DNA of 64,000 bases from Cristatella mucedo (GCA_009760855.2 WPIO01000027.1:308501-372500), one strand, 5' to 3'. Positions 48,190 through 58,824 are shown, counted from the first letter of the stretch. The notes: generated by a model not told the origin, from the letters alone. Numbers and translations are program-made.

Positions 48190-49000
48190 CCTGCATATAT
48201 ACATTATACATATATCGGTAGAACGAACTTGATAAATGATAAAAACCAAATGTTGCTCAAACAATTTGAAAATGCAGCTCTCAAAATGGCCAGGCCAGCT
48301 TACTTTATTTAGCCTTTAAACGGGATCCAATGTTTTCTTCCGGCATGGTTTACACTAGATGAGCACGTCAGCTCCACAGCCGAGTGTGCTGCCTAATTCC
48401 ATCCAAGTAACATTGCCAAAATTTGGGCCTGCTTATAAGGTGATTAATGTGAAATTAATCACTTTTTAGATAAGGACACAATAGCCAAGCTGGTTTGCAC
48501 TGCATACGTGACATCCGGACTAGGCTGTAACTCACCACTTGTCGGTCTTCCTGTACGTGCAGTAAGACATTTGCAGCTGGGGAAAACTCGGTAGCCACGC
48601 TAGCTTTACGTAAACATTACAATTGCCACATACTTAACTACTTCTTATCTATCGGTAGTGGCTCCCAATCAAGCAGCATTTCGACCTAAATATTGTTTCA
48701 CTAACCTGAAAGTCTCCATTCTTATGCCCGACCTAACTCACTGACTTTTCTTATTACGCATCCAGCCACGTCACCTGCTCTTCTTAACCTGGTCGTTTGG
48801 TTGTGCCCCTTAATAAGTCCAAATCCCTCGGAGACGACGCCCTTAGTTAGTTACTCTACTCCCCAAGCCTGGAACTCACTGCCGACTGAAATCACGTCGT
48901 CTTCCAAATTGACGTAGCCCAAAGGAACCAATAAGCCTCTCTGTTTCTTACAGCCATTGTTCCGGTAGTACTAGTTTTCAATTCCGTGCACGGGTGTACT
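48190..49000 (+). mobile_element. LINE family L, heavily decayed
   Basis: 'gatgagcacgtcagctccacagccgagtgtgctgcctaattcc', 'gtgacatc', 'cccaagcctggaactcactgccgac' follow the family L order, but no frame survives. Confidence 0.6.
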
Positions 49001-49359
49001 AAAACTGTGCAAAAAGTGACTGGCCAATGGACTTTTTTCATTATATACAGTATAAGTAAAGTCCCTTAAAATGAATTTCGGTTCTGTTGGGGTGCTGGAT
49101 GCGGGTTTTATGATTATTATGTACCTCTTCTTTTGCTGGTATTTGGGTTTTTCTGTTCGATTCCAAGCCGCCTTTTCATTTGTACTTCTTTGCTTTGTAT
49201 TTTCTACTAATCCTACTTACATAATTGATTGACCAGATAATACATCTACGCCTGTTTATTTTTTAATAATATGCGAGACGAGGCTGCTGACTAAGAATTT
49301 GCCAAGAAAAGTCTATCGGTCGTACAAATCACATTAGAAAAACCCATTTAATCGTCACT

Positions 49360-49396
49360 CACGCACGCGCGAGCACACACACACACACACACACTC
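49360..49396. repeat. (CA)n microsatellite
   Basis: ACGCACGCGCG followed by nine CA units. Confidence 0.9.
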
Positions 49397-49399
49397 CTG

Positions 49400-50780
49400 G
49401 AATATGTATGAGTAAAATTGAGCCAAGCCCTGTAGCTAAGTTCAAAGGTATTACACATATAGAAACAGCTGCATCTGTTGGTTTTAAGTACCAAAGATCC
49501 TTGGGAAGCACTGCGTTGATTACAGGGAGGTAGCATCAAACATTTGAAAATTTGTAAGGTTGACAACTGGGCCACATTTACGAGGTTCGTTGGAGAGAGT
49601 AGTTGAATTATTTTGGAACAGCTCCTGCTTAGTTTTTCATAGAAAATGAAATACTCCTAACTGCCATGACCTTAGGCGTGCACCGAAAAATCACATTGGG
49701 CAGGCCTGAGAGCGATCTCGCACAATTATAACTGTGCCAATCCTTTAGCAGTCGAATAAGCTTGTGATTTGGTTCAGAAGCTATTGGAATTTCAGCTTAC
49801 GCAACTTCCTGGCGTACCAAAATAGGTCAAGAAAAATATACTGCCTACTAGAAGTCTGCGTTCGGAACTAAACCCGCATGGAAGTCAATTATTTTCTAGT
49901 GTACTGGCTCTGAAGATATAGCACGCAGGCAGAACCAAGTAAAGTAAAGGCAACATTAAAGTCACGTTCATGCATTTTTTTAATTGCCAGACGCAGACTT
50001 ATTCATCTATAATGGTTGTCTATATGTCTGCTTCGCAGCGGCTCGTGGTGTTGATATATTTGAGTCTAATAGCCCTCAACTCTAGTTTCGCCTTTCTAGT
50101 TATGGCTCTGATAAAGCTACCTCGATTCTAGCTCGGATCCACATAACTTCCATACTTCGATTGGCCCAGCGTTAGCGCGCTGCCAAAATTTAACTGCGTC
50201 GTTCTCCAGGAGCCATCGAGAGCTTTCTGACCAACGCCTTTCTTCTGCTTTCGTTTCGCCCTGTTTGGATCGTCATTTACAGTTTTAAGTCGTGCCAGAG
50301 TCACCTCGTGCAAGCACAGGACGTGGATGACTATAAACATATTCCGAGAATCTTAGCGTCAGTCAAGTAAATAAGTAAAATTAAACGTTGGATTTGAATT
50401 TGATGTTTTGTAAGCTCGGAGGTCCAATTTGTTATTCGGATCCAATTTGTTATTTGTTACTCGGAGGTCCAATAAGTCGGAGGTCCAATCTCATCTGACA
50501 GACCGTGGGTGGGTGGAGGCGCATCCACGTTGATTGTACAAGCAGGTCAGTCATTGGCTCAAGCCATCGGCTGGTCACTATGGTTGGGGTCATGGTAAAC
50601 AACCGTCATGGCCGTCCATACTACGTAACTAGGATGGCTGAGATATGGTAGCTCAAAGTCATCATGCAATTAAGCTCGGACTATTCGTCAGACTTACCCA
50701 TTGGGCTCTTGAAACACAGGTTATACAGGGAACGGCAGTGTAAGCTCGTCACAATTGTGGAAATACCACTTCAGTCTGCG
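49400..50780. other. No supported feature
   Basis: Includes a small direct repeat of 'tcggaggtccaat' at 50417-50490. A minus frame at 50128-50340 has no certain family. Confidence 0.35.
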
Positions 50781-50806
50781 TGGAGAATGGATCTGCAGTA
50801 CCCACA

Positions 50807-50995
50807 ATGAAGTCCGGCGCCGACGTTATTACAGAGCGAGGAGGGGACTCCAGGCCCAGCCGGGCTCATGGTCTTCAGAGGCCGCTGCACCCATTGCAAG
50901 TCCTTGCTTGGGTTGTAATCATTGTCATTGGAGCACTGTATTTCGGAGTGACTGTTCCAGGGCTTCCTTTCGCTTGGCAGCCAGCTGCGTACATT
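50807..50995 (+). CDS. ZDHHC-like exon 1
   Basis: 63 codons, from [14 protein letters not shown] through the first membrane helix to PAAYI. The donor is GTATCC (weak). The in-frame GTG further up is not a start. Confidence 0.85.
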
Positions 50996-53900
50996 GTATC
51001 CTTTTCTGCCAGAACTGGCCTGAAAACGTGTGCATGCCGAGCCGGTTTTATCGTTTTGTTCTCAAGATTAGAATTTTACCAAGTTTCTAACACCACAGTT
51101 TGCTTTCATTTACTTATTTACTTGACTGACGCTAAGATTCTCGGAATATGTTTAGTCATCCACATCATGTGCTTGCTCACAGCGTCTTATATAAATCCAG
51201 CCGATAACAGTGTTTTACGGAAAAATAGGCCGCAGAGTGCTACTCCGTTCGACAGAAGTTTACATAAGCATGTCATTGAGAACTTATATTGCAACATTTG
51301 CTTGGCTGACGTGTAAGCGCTAGTCACCCGCGTTGTTTGTATCTCGCACGTGGCACTTCATGCTCAGCTTTGCCTGTCAGGGAGCAAAGAAATCGTGTGA
51401 ATCCATGCTGCACCCTTTTCCTATTTAACTTGTAGGGGGTCAAAGACGAAGCATTGTGGTGCATGCAACAAGTGCATATCGGATTTTGACCACCATTGTA
51501 AGTGGCTGAACAACTGTGTCGGTGGCAAGAACTACAGGTGAGAGACCCGTTGCGTTGGAGTTTTGATTATGTTTTCTAATGAATTATGCGGTGCTGTAAA
51601 TAAAGAACTCAGGCAAACTTCAAACCCGGATGCAAACACTCTAATCCTGCATCGGTTGTTCACCGGTTCACCATTTGTTGCTGTTTTGCTTAAATGATAG
51701 TGATGATAAAAATGTCATTCATATTTTTCCTTAGGTCGAGCGATGCCAACAAGCAGCTTGCTTGTAATAGCTTACGTTAGAGCCTTAACTAAATGTTCAC
51801 GTGTTGCTCGTAGCCACGCTGTATTTGTACTTGCTGCCTGCCTACTGTACTGCCTTTTCTAAGACGATGGGCTACTTTGGCATAATAATAATAAAAACCA
51901 TACACTTGATAAAGTGCCCTCAGAGAACTCAATCTCTGTCTAGGCGTTTTACATTTGCTGCAAAGGAAACACGATCGAATGGTGAGTGGTATCATGCTTG
52001 ATAAATAACATGGACAACATGGTTAGGGGTGACATGCACAGGGTCTGCATGCAAGTGTGGTTAGTGGCAGCATGTAACAGTGTCAACACACACAAGCACA
52101 TAAAAGACGAATCGCAGACACACAAATATCCTAAATGCACGTTGCATATCATCATGCATATCATCCTTTGATAACTAATTTTTTGAGGCACTTTACATTA
52201 GCTGCAAAGTAAGCATGCCCATTGGTTAGGAATCATATGCATTTTATCGGCTCTCATAGACATACTGAAGACAATACAAAACAAATGCTTCGAGAAAAAG
52301 TACGACTAGAGGCTTTTGTAAATGTCATCAAGTCAGGTTATGTCGTTGGCTCAGTAGGTAGCGATTTTCTGGCAATAGGAGCATATCAAGTTGCAGTTTT
52401 TCAAAGGATTTCATTTTGAATAGGCACAGCTAACCGACTTGAGTCATAAGACTAGGTGGTATACTGCAAAAACGTATTAGGGAGTACCGTATTTTACAAT
52501 GTATAAGCCCCCTGATGTTTAAGCCCCCAAATCTTTGAACCAATTTTTTAGAAAAAATCGTCATTAATAGATGAATGAACTGAACAGTATCAAGACTCAT
52601 AATAATCTCTCGTGTCACTGTCACTATCCTCTGCATCAAGAATGGTGAGGATACCCTCTCCATCTTCCTCGTTCATATCGCAGGCTTAAAATTTGTTGGA
52701 AATTCCGTAATCATCATTATCATCGTCACTCTCTTCATAGACTGTATCTTCTGTTCGGGCCATGGCAATTGTAATGGCACCCTTATTGAAAGATCTGACT
52801 ATAATCTCTGGCTACCTGGCTATCCGGCTGTCGAACTCATTTTGGCAACTAAGTAATCTTTGTTGGGCGACATTCAAAGAAGGTACGCTGTTTAGCACAA
52901 TATTATAGCAAAAAAGTAATCTTCCTTGTGTAAGCCCCCTCTCCATTATCTGACCCCAAATTGTATGGAAGAAGGGGCTTTTACACGATAGAATACGGTA
53001 CTTTAAAGACGTATTGCGAAGCAAGGGAATGAAGTGACTTAAAAGAGCATGGCAGAAACTTGAAGTCGTCACCCTGCTTGATTGGGACTCAGTGCAGGTC
53101 GAAAAGAAGTGGGGTAATGTAGCAATTCAATTTTTCCTTGGGTCGAGCGATGCCAACAAGCAGCTTGCTTGTAATAGCTTACGTTAGAGCCTTAACTAAA
53201 TGCTCACGTGTTGCTCGTAGCCACGCTGTATTTGTACTTGCTGCCTGCCTACTGTACTGCCTTTTCTAAGACGATGGGCTACTTTGGCATAATAATAATA
53301 AAAACCATACACTTGATAAAGTGCCCTCAGAGAACTCAATCTCTGTCTAGGCGTTTTACATTTGCTGCAAAGGAAACACGATCGAATGGTGAGTGGTATC
53401 ATGCTTGATAAATAACATGGACAACATGGTTAGGGGTGACATGCACAGGGTCTGCATGCAAGTGTGGTTAGTGGCAGCATGTAACAGTGTCAGCACACAC
53501 AAGCACATAAAAGACGAATCGCAGACACACAAATATCCTAAATGCACGTTGCATATTTGCTGCTTTGTCCCTAGTTTGGTGTATTCATGTAATGCAAGGG
53601 GAAAACAAAGATAGCCATTGTTGTAGAAGCACAAGAATGGTATGAATATGCTGTCAAATGGAGTAGTCGTGCATCAGGCGATTGGAGCCAGACAGCTCAC
53701 TTTTCGTGCTACTCGCCAATCTGCCTAACCAGTACATGCATCTGCGGTGTCTATGACGTCAATTTTTGGGTGTGTCCGGCATTTGTGCCTGGAAGCGCAC
53801 ACACGGCGGTGCATACACACGTGCGGATGCGAGCCGACTCCTCCACCCACTCATCAACCACCGTTCAGCTTCATGCATGCATACAAGCACAACACCCATA

Positions 53901-56900
53901 CATAACTGCACAAATAGCTGCAGACACTCTCACATACCGAGCGCACAAGCCGCCCAGCCCATTGAACCTTCTTGCGATTATCTTCATCCCCGATTTCTTA
54001 TCCGGCGTGTCTTCGTCGACATCCACGCACCTAGTAGCTTCGCGTCCTCGGCTCGTCTTTCCAGTTCAGAGCAGGAGCCAGTTGCGCTCGGTTCAAGCGA
54101 AGCCCCGCCCCATCTTCCGTTTCAGGTGGTTCATAGCCTCTCTGACTACTGCCGTTATTTGCTGTGCAATCATCACCGCATTGTGTCTGCTGCAATTCGT
54201 CGCCTATTTCACGGACGCTCACACTGGCAGCCTCCTGCAACAGTACTCCAGCAAGTAGCTCCAGCTGGAGGCAGCGCGCTCTCTCTCCCGCTCGTCGCTG
54301 CGGTAGCTCCTGAGCTCGCTGTGGGGTCACAAAGTGTGAGAGGCCCCGGCACTGTGCCGGAGGCCGGCGAAGGTTTGTCGGTCGGTGGGCGGTCCAGCTC
54401 AGCCGTTGCTCTCGCTGCTGCTGCTGCTGCTGCTGCCACGGCTGAGTTACCATGCTTTGCTGCCTAGCCGTAGCGGCACACAGATGAGCGGCCGAGATTA
54501 CTTCAATCACGTGCTGCTGCTGCTGCTGCCCTCCAGGCTGAGGCTGCTTCCGCTTCCTGCTGCAGCCACAGACAGATGTGACCGCTGTAACTGCTGGAAC
54601 CGCTAATCGTTCAGACCTCGGTGATTATTATTTTAATACCAAACCTGGTGTTACTCGGCTCTCAGTCAGAAAGTTTGTGAGAGCCTGCCTATCGTCACCG
54701 TCATTCATCAGTTAAACTTGGGAGCGTTTGCCTGATCTAAAGTAAAAACAAAAACCAAGGTCGCGTGATTCAAGCACCTCATTTAAATAGTGGCAGAAAA
54801 GCTTCACAGGCGATCAGCCCTGCTTGCCGTGAGCAGCACAGGAGAAAAATATTAATAATAGTAATGCATTTGTTATAGTGCCCACAGAGGCATCAATTTC
54901 TTTCTACTCTTTTCTTTCTCTTTTTAAATTCTCTAGGCACTATGCATTTGCTGCAAAGGAAGAACGATCGAATGGCTAGTGGTAGCATGCTCAATGAACA
55001 ATGAAACAAGTATGACCTGGTTAGAGGTGACATGCACAGGGCCAACATGCAATTTTGGTGAGGAGCTGGTTTGGTCTAGCGGTTAAGGTGCTCGCCGCGA
55101 CCAAGGTCTGACGGAGGTCGTGGGCTCGAGCCCCGAGGCATATGTGAAGCGCCTGAATAGAGATTAAGTTTACTTGGGGCGCTATATAAATGAATTATAT
55201 TTTTAGCAGCATGCACCAACTCAGCACAAACAAGCACATAAAGGACGAATCGATTGGTTCCACTAAAAGCTGCGATAAATAGGGGTGTTTTTAGTCTCTT
55301 TTCAAAGCAGTATTGTCAAGCCATGTCGTGACGCAAGCTGGAAGTGAGTTCCAGGCTCTGGAATTGGGAAAAGTAATTTCCCACTTTAGGACTCGAATCC
55401 GTGACCTTGACAGCAAAGTTTGAGCAATCGCCCATACTTTCGCAGCAGACTTGCTGCTACCTGCAGGTCTATATTCATCTGCTTGGTGCGAGTGCAGATG
55501 CTGCACACTCGTCAGATATGTGCAGTTCTATTTATATCTCGTTTGCGCTTTTTTGCAGCATTTTTAAATGGCAATACTTCAGCGCTACCGACAGCAAGTG
55601 GTGAGTACCCAGAGTGAGTATGGCAGCAAGGGGCTGGGAGCAGCGGTAGCTTGTCGTGGACGATCTGGGCAAAATTGAAGGACGTGGCAAAACCGACCGA
55701 AGTCACACGAAACACGTGCTTGGCCGTGAAACCAGGCAGTCTGTGCTATCCGGTCCTCCAATAACTCCTCATTACTCGCACGGCTGCCCCTGAGGTATAA
55801 CGAAAGCAGGAGGTAATCACGCTTGACGACTTGGGTTATAGTTTGGAGTCATATTGGCAGGCTCTTTCTTATTGCCTATTGCAAGTGGGGGTCACATTAA
55901 GCCACTGTACAGCTGTTCCGCTGCTACAGGCTGTAAATAAGGCTGTTTTTGCCGATATTTGCCTTTTTTCTTGCAACTGCATTCACACACGCTTTGTTGC
56001 TTTTGTGCACAGATGCATTTGTATGGTATGGCCAATATCCCCCTCTCTCACTCACTCACTCCCTCACTTCTTTACTCACTCACTCACTCACTCACTCACT
56101 CACTCACTCACTCACTCACTCACTCACTCACTCACTCACTCACTCACTCACTCTCTCTCTTCCTTCTCTCTTTCCCTTCCCGTAGCTTCTGCTTCTGCTC
56201 TCATTCTATCCCTTTCCTTCTTTCTAAGCATTCATTCACTTACTCTCACACACTCTACTACATTTTAACTTACTCTTTCTCCCCACTTGTCTGTCTGTCT
56301 TGGTCTATCTGTTTCCTTGTAACCCTCTCTCTTTCTTTTCTTTGTGTATCGACATGTTTTGCCTAATCAGCAGGGCCTGAATGCAAGTTATCAGCGTTAG
56401 GTCGCTTGGTCGATCTCATACTTTTTGTGCACTGATCGTTGCTGCCTTTTAACTAGCGCAGCATTTCTCTGCAGCCACTAGAATGCCAGGTTGATCTTAA
56501 TAACAAAAGGTTGGCGGTAGCTTGCAACAGAGTGGCTACCTCAGAGTTAGCATGATTAACTTACCAGTGACGTGTTGGAAACAAACCCTCAATTGGAACC
56601 TTGACTTCAATGCAAAAATCCTCACCATGATATTAGCCGTTGTATCATTACACATAATAGTGCAACGGCACTGCAGTCACAATTATGATTGTGGTAGATG
56701 AGAGGTGGCAGCAGCAGAGCTGGCAGCATCAGCAGCAGCTGCAGGAGCTAGCCCTGGCTTTGAAGTAGCGGCAATCTGCATTGCCATCGGTGCTTACCAC
56801 GGCATTTCGACTGCCTGCGTGCAGACACGCTGAGGGTGTTAGGGGTTTGCGGTTTCAGGTTGCCTTCGGATTGCAGCAGCCTCTGCTGCCACTCACACTG

Positions 56901-57952
56901 CCTGGCAGCATAGGGAGTCTTCTTGTATTTAGAGTCTGCTTTCTCTGCCACCCTGACTGCCCCTGCTGCTAGCTTCGGCTGCAGTTTACTTGTCTGCCCG
57001 CCCGATTGACCGTCACGCCGTCAAAAGGCTGCACAGCGTGCCGGCGCGCTGTGCAGCCTTTTGACGAGTTCAGCAGTTGCCACCCGGCAGCTACTGTCGC
57101 GATGGCAGACATTCTCTGTGCTCGCTCTTTGCACCTTTGCTTCTTCCTCTGTTCAAGTCAAATCGAGATCCATCTAGTCAAGCTCGGCGACTTGCGGCCG
57201 CAGTCCGAGCACCGAAGCGCCAGACTCCAAGCCGAGGCTGCCCTCGTTTTCGGGGCGGCATGATCTCTGGGTGTGAGCCCTCGTTGCTCTTTGCTTTGCT
57301 CTTCTCTCGTTTCGCCAGCCTACTGTGCCCGCCTACTGTGCCCGCCTACTGTGCCCGCCTACTGTGCCCGCCTACTGTGCCCGCCTACTGTGCCCGCCTA
57401 CTGTGCCCGCCTACTGTGCCCGCCTACTGTGCCCGCCTACTGTGCCCGCCTACTGTGCCCGCCGGCTGCTCGTGCTAGTTGAAAATTGCCCTGAATCACC
57501 GTAGTGCTGATAAACCGTTCGATGGCGTAAGAAAATTCAGTGCAGCTCAATGGTAGCATTGCTGAGCCCGGTGTCATTGATGCTCTCAACTTATGGGCAA
57601 ACCTGTGGTCATATCGTCGACTAGTGCTTGCACCGTCTAGACGTGGCTCCCACATGCACAATTCACTTGCAATATCGCACACGTGCCAACTCATGGAATA
57701 TCTTCATTAATTCTGCCTTCCTGTGGTTGATTGACAGTGATGTATACCATCTGTCAGGCAGCCATTAGACAATGAGTGCAGCGGCAGTGAACGGCACCCT
57801 GTATGCACTGTCCCTGCTTGCAGCCGACTTCAGGATCATGAGCGCTAATGTGCCACACGAGGCTTGGCTGGCGGTGACTGTGCTCGAGTGCGCGCTCACC
57901 CTTGTGGCACTGCTGCTTCTCGCTCACCTGATCGTGTTCCACATCTACCTCA
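50807..57952 (+). CDS. ZDHHC1/11-like palmitoyltransferase, five exons seen, 3' end outside
   Basis: Exons 50807-50995, 51137-51312, 51436-51537, 54126-54250 and about 57782-57952 encode some 254 residues. The order is TM1 ([20 protein letters not shown]), TM2, the NPAD turn, a Cys-rich domain ([18 protein letters not shown]) with the catalytic motif [10 protein letters not shown] intact, TM3 ([16 protein letters not shown]) and TM4 ending HLIVFHIYL. The spacing agrees closely with human ZDHHC1. Such enzymes sit in ER or Golgi membranes and transfer palmitate to cysteines; vertebrate ZDHHC1 and ZDHHC11 also act on STING/MITA signalling. The start is the first ATG in frame (ACAATGA context). 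Exon 4 appears to use a GC donor. The last exon ends in phase 1 at GTAAGT where the human protein continues with a Trp-His-rich turn; no following exon was found up to 64000. The assignment to ZDHHC1 versus ZDHHC11 is not settled. Confidence 0.9.
51137..51312 (+). CDS. ZDHHC-like exon 2
   Basis: [37 protein letters not shown]. Ends in phase 2 at GTAAGC. Confidence 0.88.
51436..51537 (+). CDS. ZDHHC-like exon 3, catalytic DHHC exon
   Basis: [32 protein letters not shown]. The acceptor is ttaacttgtag and the donor is GTGAGA. The catalytic Cys is the fourth residue of DHHC. Confidence 0.93.
51725..52149. repeat. 425 bp direct duplication, copy 1
   Basis: Matches 53132-53556 at a constant offset of 1407 bases, with only about three differences noticed. 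It includes a LINE-L 3' end (-) at 51880-52149 and about 150 bases of other sequence. Confidence 0.93.
52165..53130 (-). mobile_element. LINE family L fragment, split by a TIR element
   Basis: 'gaggcactttacattagctgcaaag' begins a 3' end. RT C-terminal wording continues to 52478 and resumes at 53009 ('gcatggcagaaacttgaagtc'). Confidence 0.65.
52479..53008. mobile_element. Non-autonomous DNA transposon (TIR element, ~530 bp)
   Basis: The left end, from 52483, reads agtaccgtattttacaatg, then tataagccccc. The right end, to 53002, is its inverted match with a few changes (aggggcttttacacgatagaatacggtact). ACGTATT stands on both sides (52472-52478 and 53009-53015) as a likely target duplication, and the LINE resumes across it. 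There is no transposase frame. The superfamily is not certain; a 7-8 bp duplication would fit hAT-like elements. Confidence 0.72.
53132..53556. repeat. 425 bp direct duplication, copy 2
   Basis: Second copy of 51725-52149, same orientation, within the same ZDHHC-like intron. Confidence 0.93.
54126..54250 (+). CDS. ZDHHC-like exon 4, third membrane helix
   Basis: Joins as AG|G to give Arg, then [33 protein letters not shown]. The best donor is GCAAGT (GC-AG class), phase 1. The open frame running upstream from 53770 is intron and not part of the protein. Confidence 0.82.
54416..54437. repeat. (CTG)n microsatellite
   Basis: Seven CTG triplets in a GC-rich part of a ZDHHC-like intron; another short CTG run is at 54512-54530. 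Confidence 0.85.
54770..54835 (-). repeat. SINE family A tail fragment
   Basis: 'gtgattcaagcacctcatttaaatagtggcagaaaagcttcacaggc' matches the reversed 3' part. Confidence 0.5.
54845..55350 (-). mobile_element. LINE family L 3' end, split by SINE-B
   Basis: The left half (54860-55065) has the tail region with an extra T/C-rich insertion and 'gacatgcacagggccaacatgc'. The right half (55201-55350) continues with 'agcagcatgcac' and 'aagcacataaaggacgaatc'. The SINE lies between. Confidence 0.82.
55066..55200 (+). mobile_element. SINE family B, cleanest copy, nested in a LINE
   Basis: Head 'gctggtttggtctagcggttaagg', B box 'gtcgtgggctcgagccc', tail 'gcgcctgaatagagattaagttt' then 'acttggggcgctatataaatgaattatat'. 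Its orientation is opposite to the host LINE. Confidence 0.9.
56046..56152. repeat. (ACTC)n microsatellite
   Basis: About 25 tetranucleotide units in a pyrimidine-rich intron stretch that continues to about 56340. Creates Leu-Thr-His-Ser frames that are not genes. Confidence 0.95.
57019..57066. other. Perfect 20 bp inverted repeat with 8 base loop
   Basis: CGTCAAAAGGCTGCACAGCG, loop TGCCGGCG, then its exact reverse complement. It lies in the fourth ZDHHC-like intron. It could fold as a hairpin RNA or cruciform. No other copy seen in the window. Confidence 0.9.
57318..57463. repeat. 13 bp minisatellite, about 11 units
   Basis: The unit gcctactgtgccc is practically identical throughout, ending about 320 bases before the ZDHHC-like exon 5. 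Confidence 0.95.
57782..57952 (+). CDS. ZDHHC-like exon 5, fourth membrane helix
   Basis: [14 protein letters not shown], then [20 protein letters not shown] and VFHIYL. The donor is GTAAGT, phase 1. The 5' border is uncertain: gtgcag at 57781 fits the phase, while ag at 57768 or 57787 are alternatives. Confidence 0.8.
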
Positions 57953-58084
57953 GTAAGTGGCCGCCGACGTTGCTCAGCGCTGCCAGCAGCACAGCCAGAC
58001 TGTGCGGTGCCAAGCCAGTGCCATGTCGGCCAGTCCTGGATGAAAGAAATTGCAGTCGCGGTCGGCTTATTTAGCTGCCTGAAT

Positions 58085-58275
58085 AATACAGAGGGCAGAA
58101 GATTTGCATGCTGACCCTGTGCATGTCACTTCTAACCATTGTAGGCTTGCTGCCATTGAGCATGCTACCACTATACATTCGACCGTGCTTCCATTGGAGC
58201 AAATGTAAAGTGCGTAGAAAGAAAGGGATTGGGTTCTCTGAGGGCACTATAACAGTTGTATTATTATTATTGTTG
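58085..58275 (+). mobile_element. LINE family L 3' end fragment
   Basis: 'gcatgctgaccctgtgcatgtcac', 'gcaaatgtaaagtgcgtag', 'gattgggttctctgagggcac' and ATT triplets to 58270. Confidence 0.85.
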
Positions 58276-58400
58276 TTACTATAAAGAGCCTTAGTGGCCT
58301 CGCCTGCCTACAGTCGGCAGAAATGCAGGAATGCCTGCCATAAGGCTCTAGCCGACTGCCTGGGCCGTGAAGTGCTAGCACCTCACCATTCTGCTAAGAC
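58276..58400 (-). mobile_element. SINE family A fragment
   Basis: 'ataaagagccttagtggc', 'ctgccgtgaag'-like centre and 'cacctcaccattctg' in reverse. Diverged. Confidence 0.5.
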
Positions 58401-58824
58401 CAAGATGCATCGGCTACAAGAAACAGCTTAGCTGGCATGAGGGTAGTGTAAAGTCGAAGGCGATGTGTGGTGAAGATGCAGGGTCGATGCTAGTGTTTGC
58501 CATTCAGCTCAGGCAATGCATCGCATAATAATATAATAATAATAATATTGCACTTGATAAAGCCGCAAATAGCTCGCCGCGTGTCTCCTAGAAAAATAGC
58601 TAGATTATGTAGCAGCCTCATTTATATCTCTACTAATTAAAGAGAGAAATTCCACTCTTCCCTCCGTCATGCTGCAAGATGGCACACCTGCTGCACGTGG
58701 CAAGATGACTCAGCAGTGTCTCCCGTGACCGATACTTCCAGGAATGACATGTAATAGACGTCTAATGTGTGTCTACGATGACTCAGCGAAGCGAGTCCAC
58801 TGGCAGTGAGCTGTTCGGAGCTGC

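Noticed and set aside
50128-50340. 70-codon minus-strand frame with a Lys/Arg-rich stretch, considered as part of an acetyltransferase or LINE endonuclease
   Set aside because: Resemblance is a few residues only. No zinc ligands or endonuclease motifs are visible.
53770-54125. N-terminal extension of the ZDHHC-like exon 4 frame
   Set aside because: The frame is open by chance. The acceptor at 54125 restores exact family spacing and the upstream words are His/Thr-rich noise.
53766-54467. 233-codon plus-strand frame
   Set aside because: A shadow frame over an exon and a GC-rich CTG stretch. No family wording.
56000-56366. Leu-Thr-His-Ser repeat proteins
   Set aside because: Translation of the (ACTC)n microsatellite.
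57077-57482. Plus-strand frames with Cys-Pro-Pro-Thr-Val-Pro repeats, like a repetitive secreted protein
   Set aside because: They arise from the 13 bp minisatellite within the ZDHHC-like intron; the unit length is not a multiple of three and all frames look similar.
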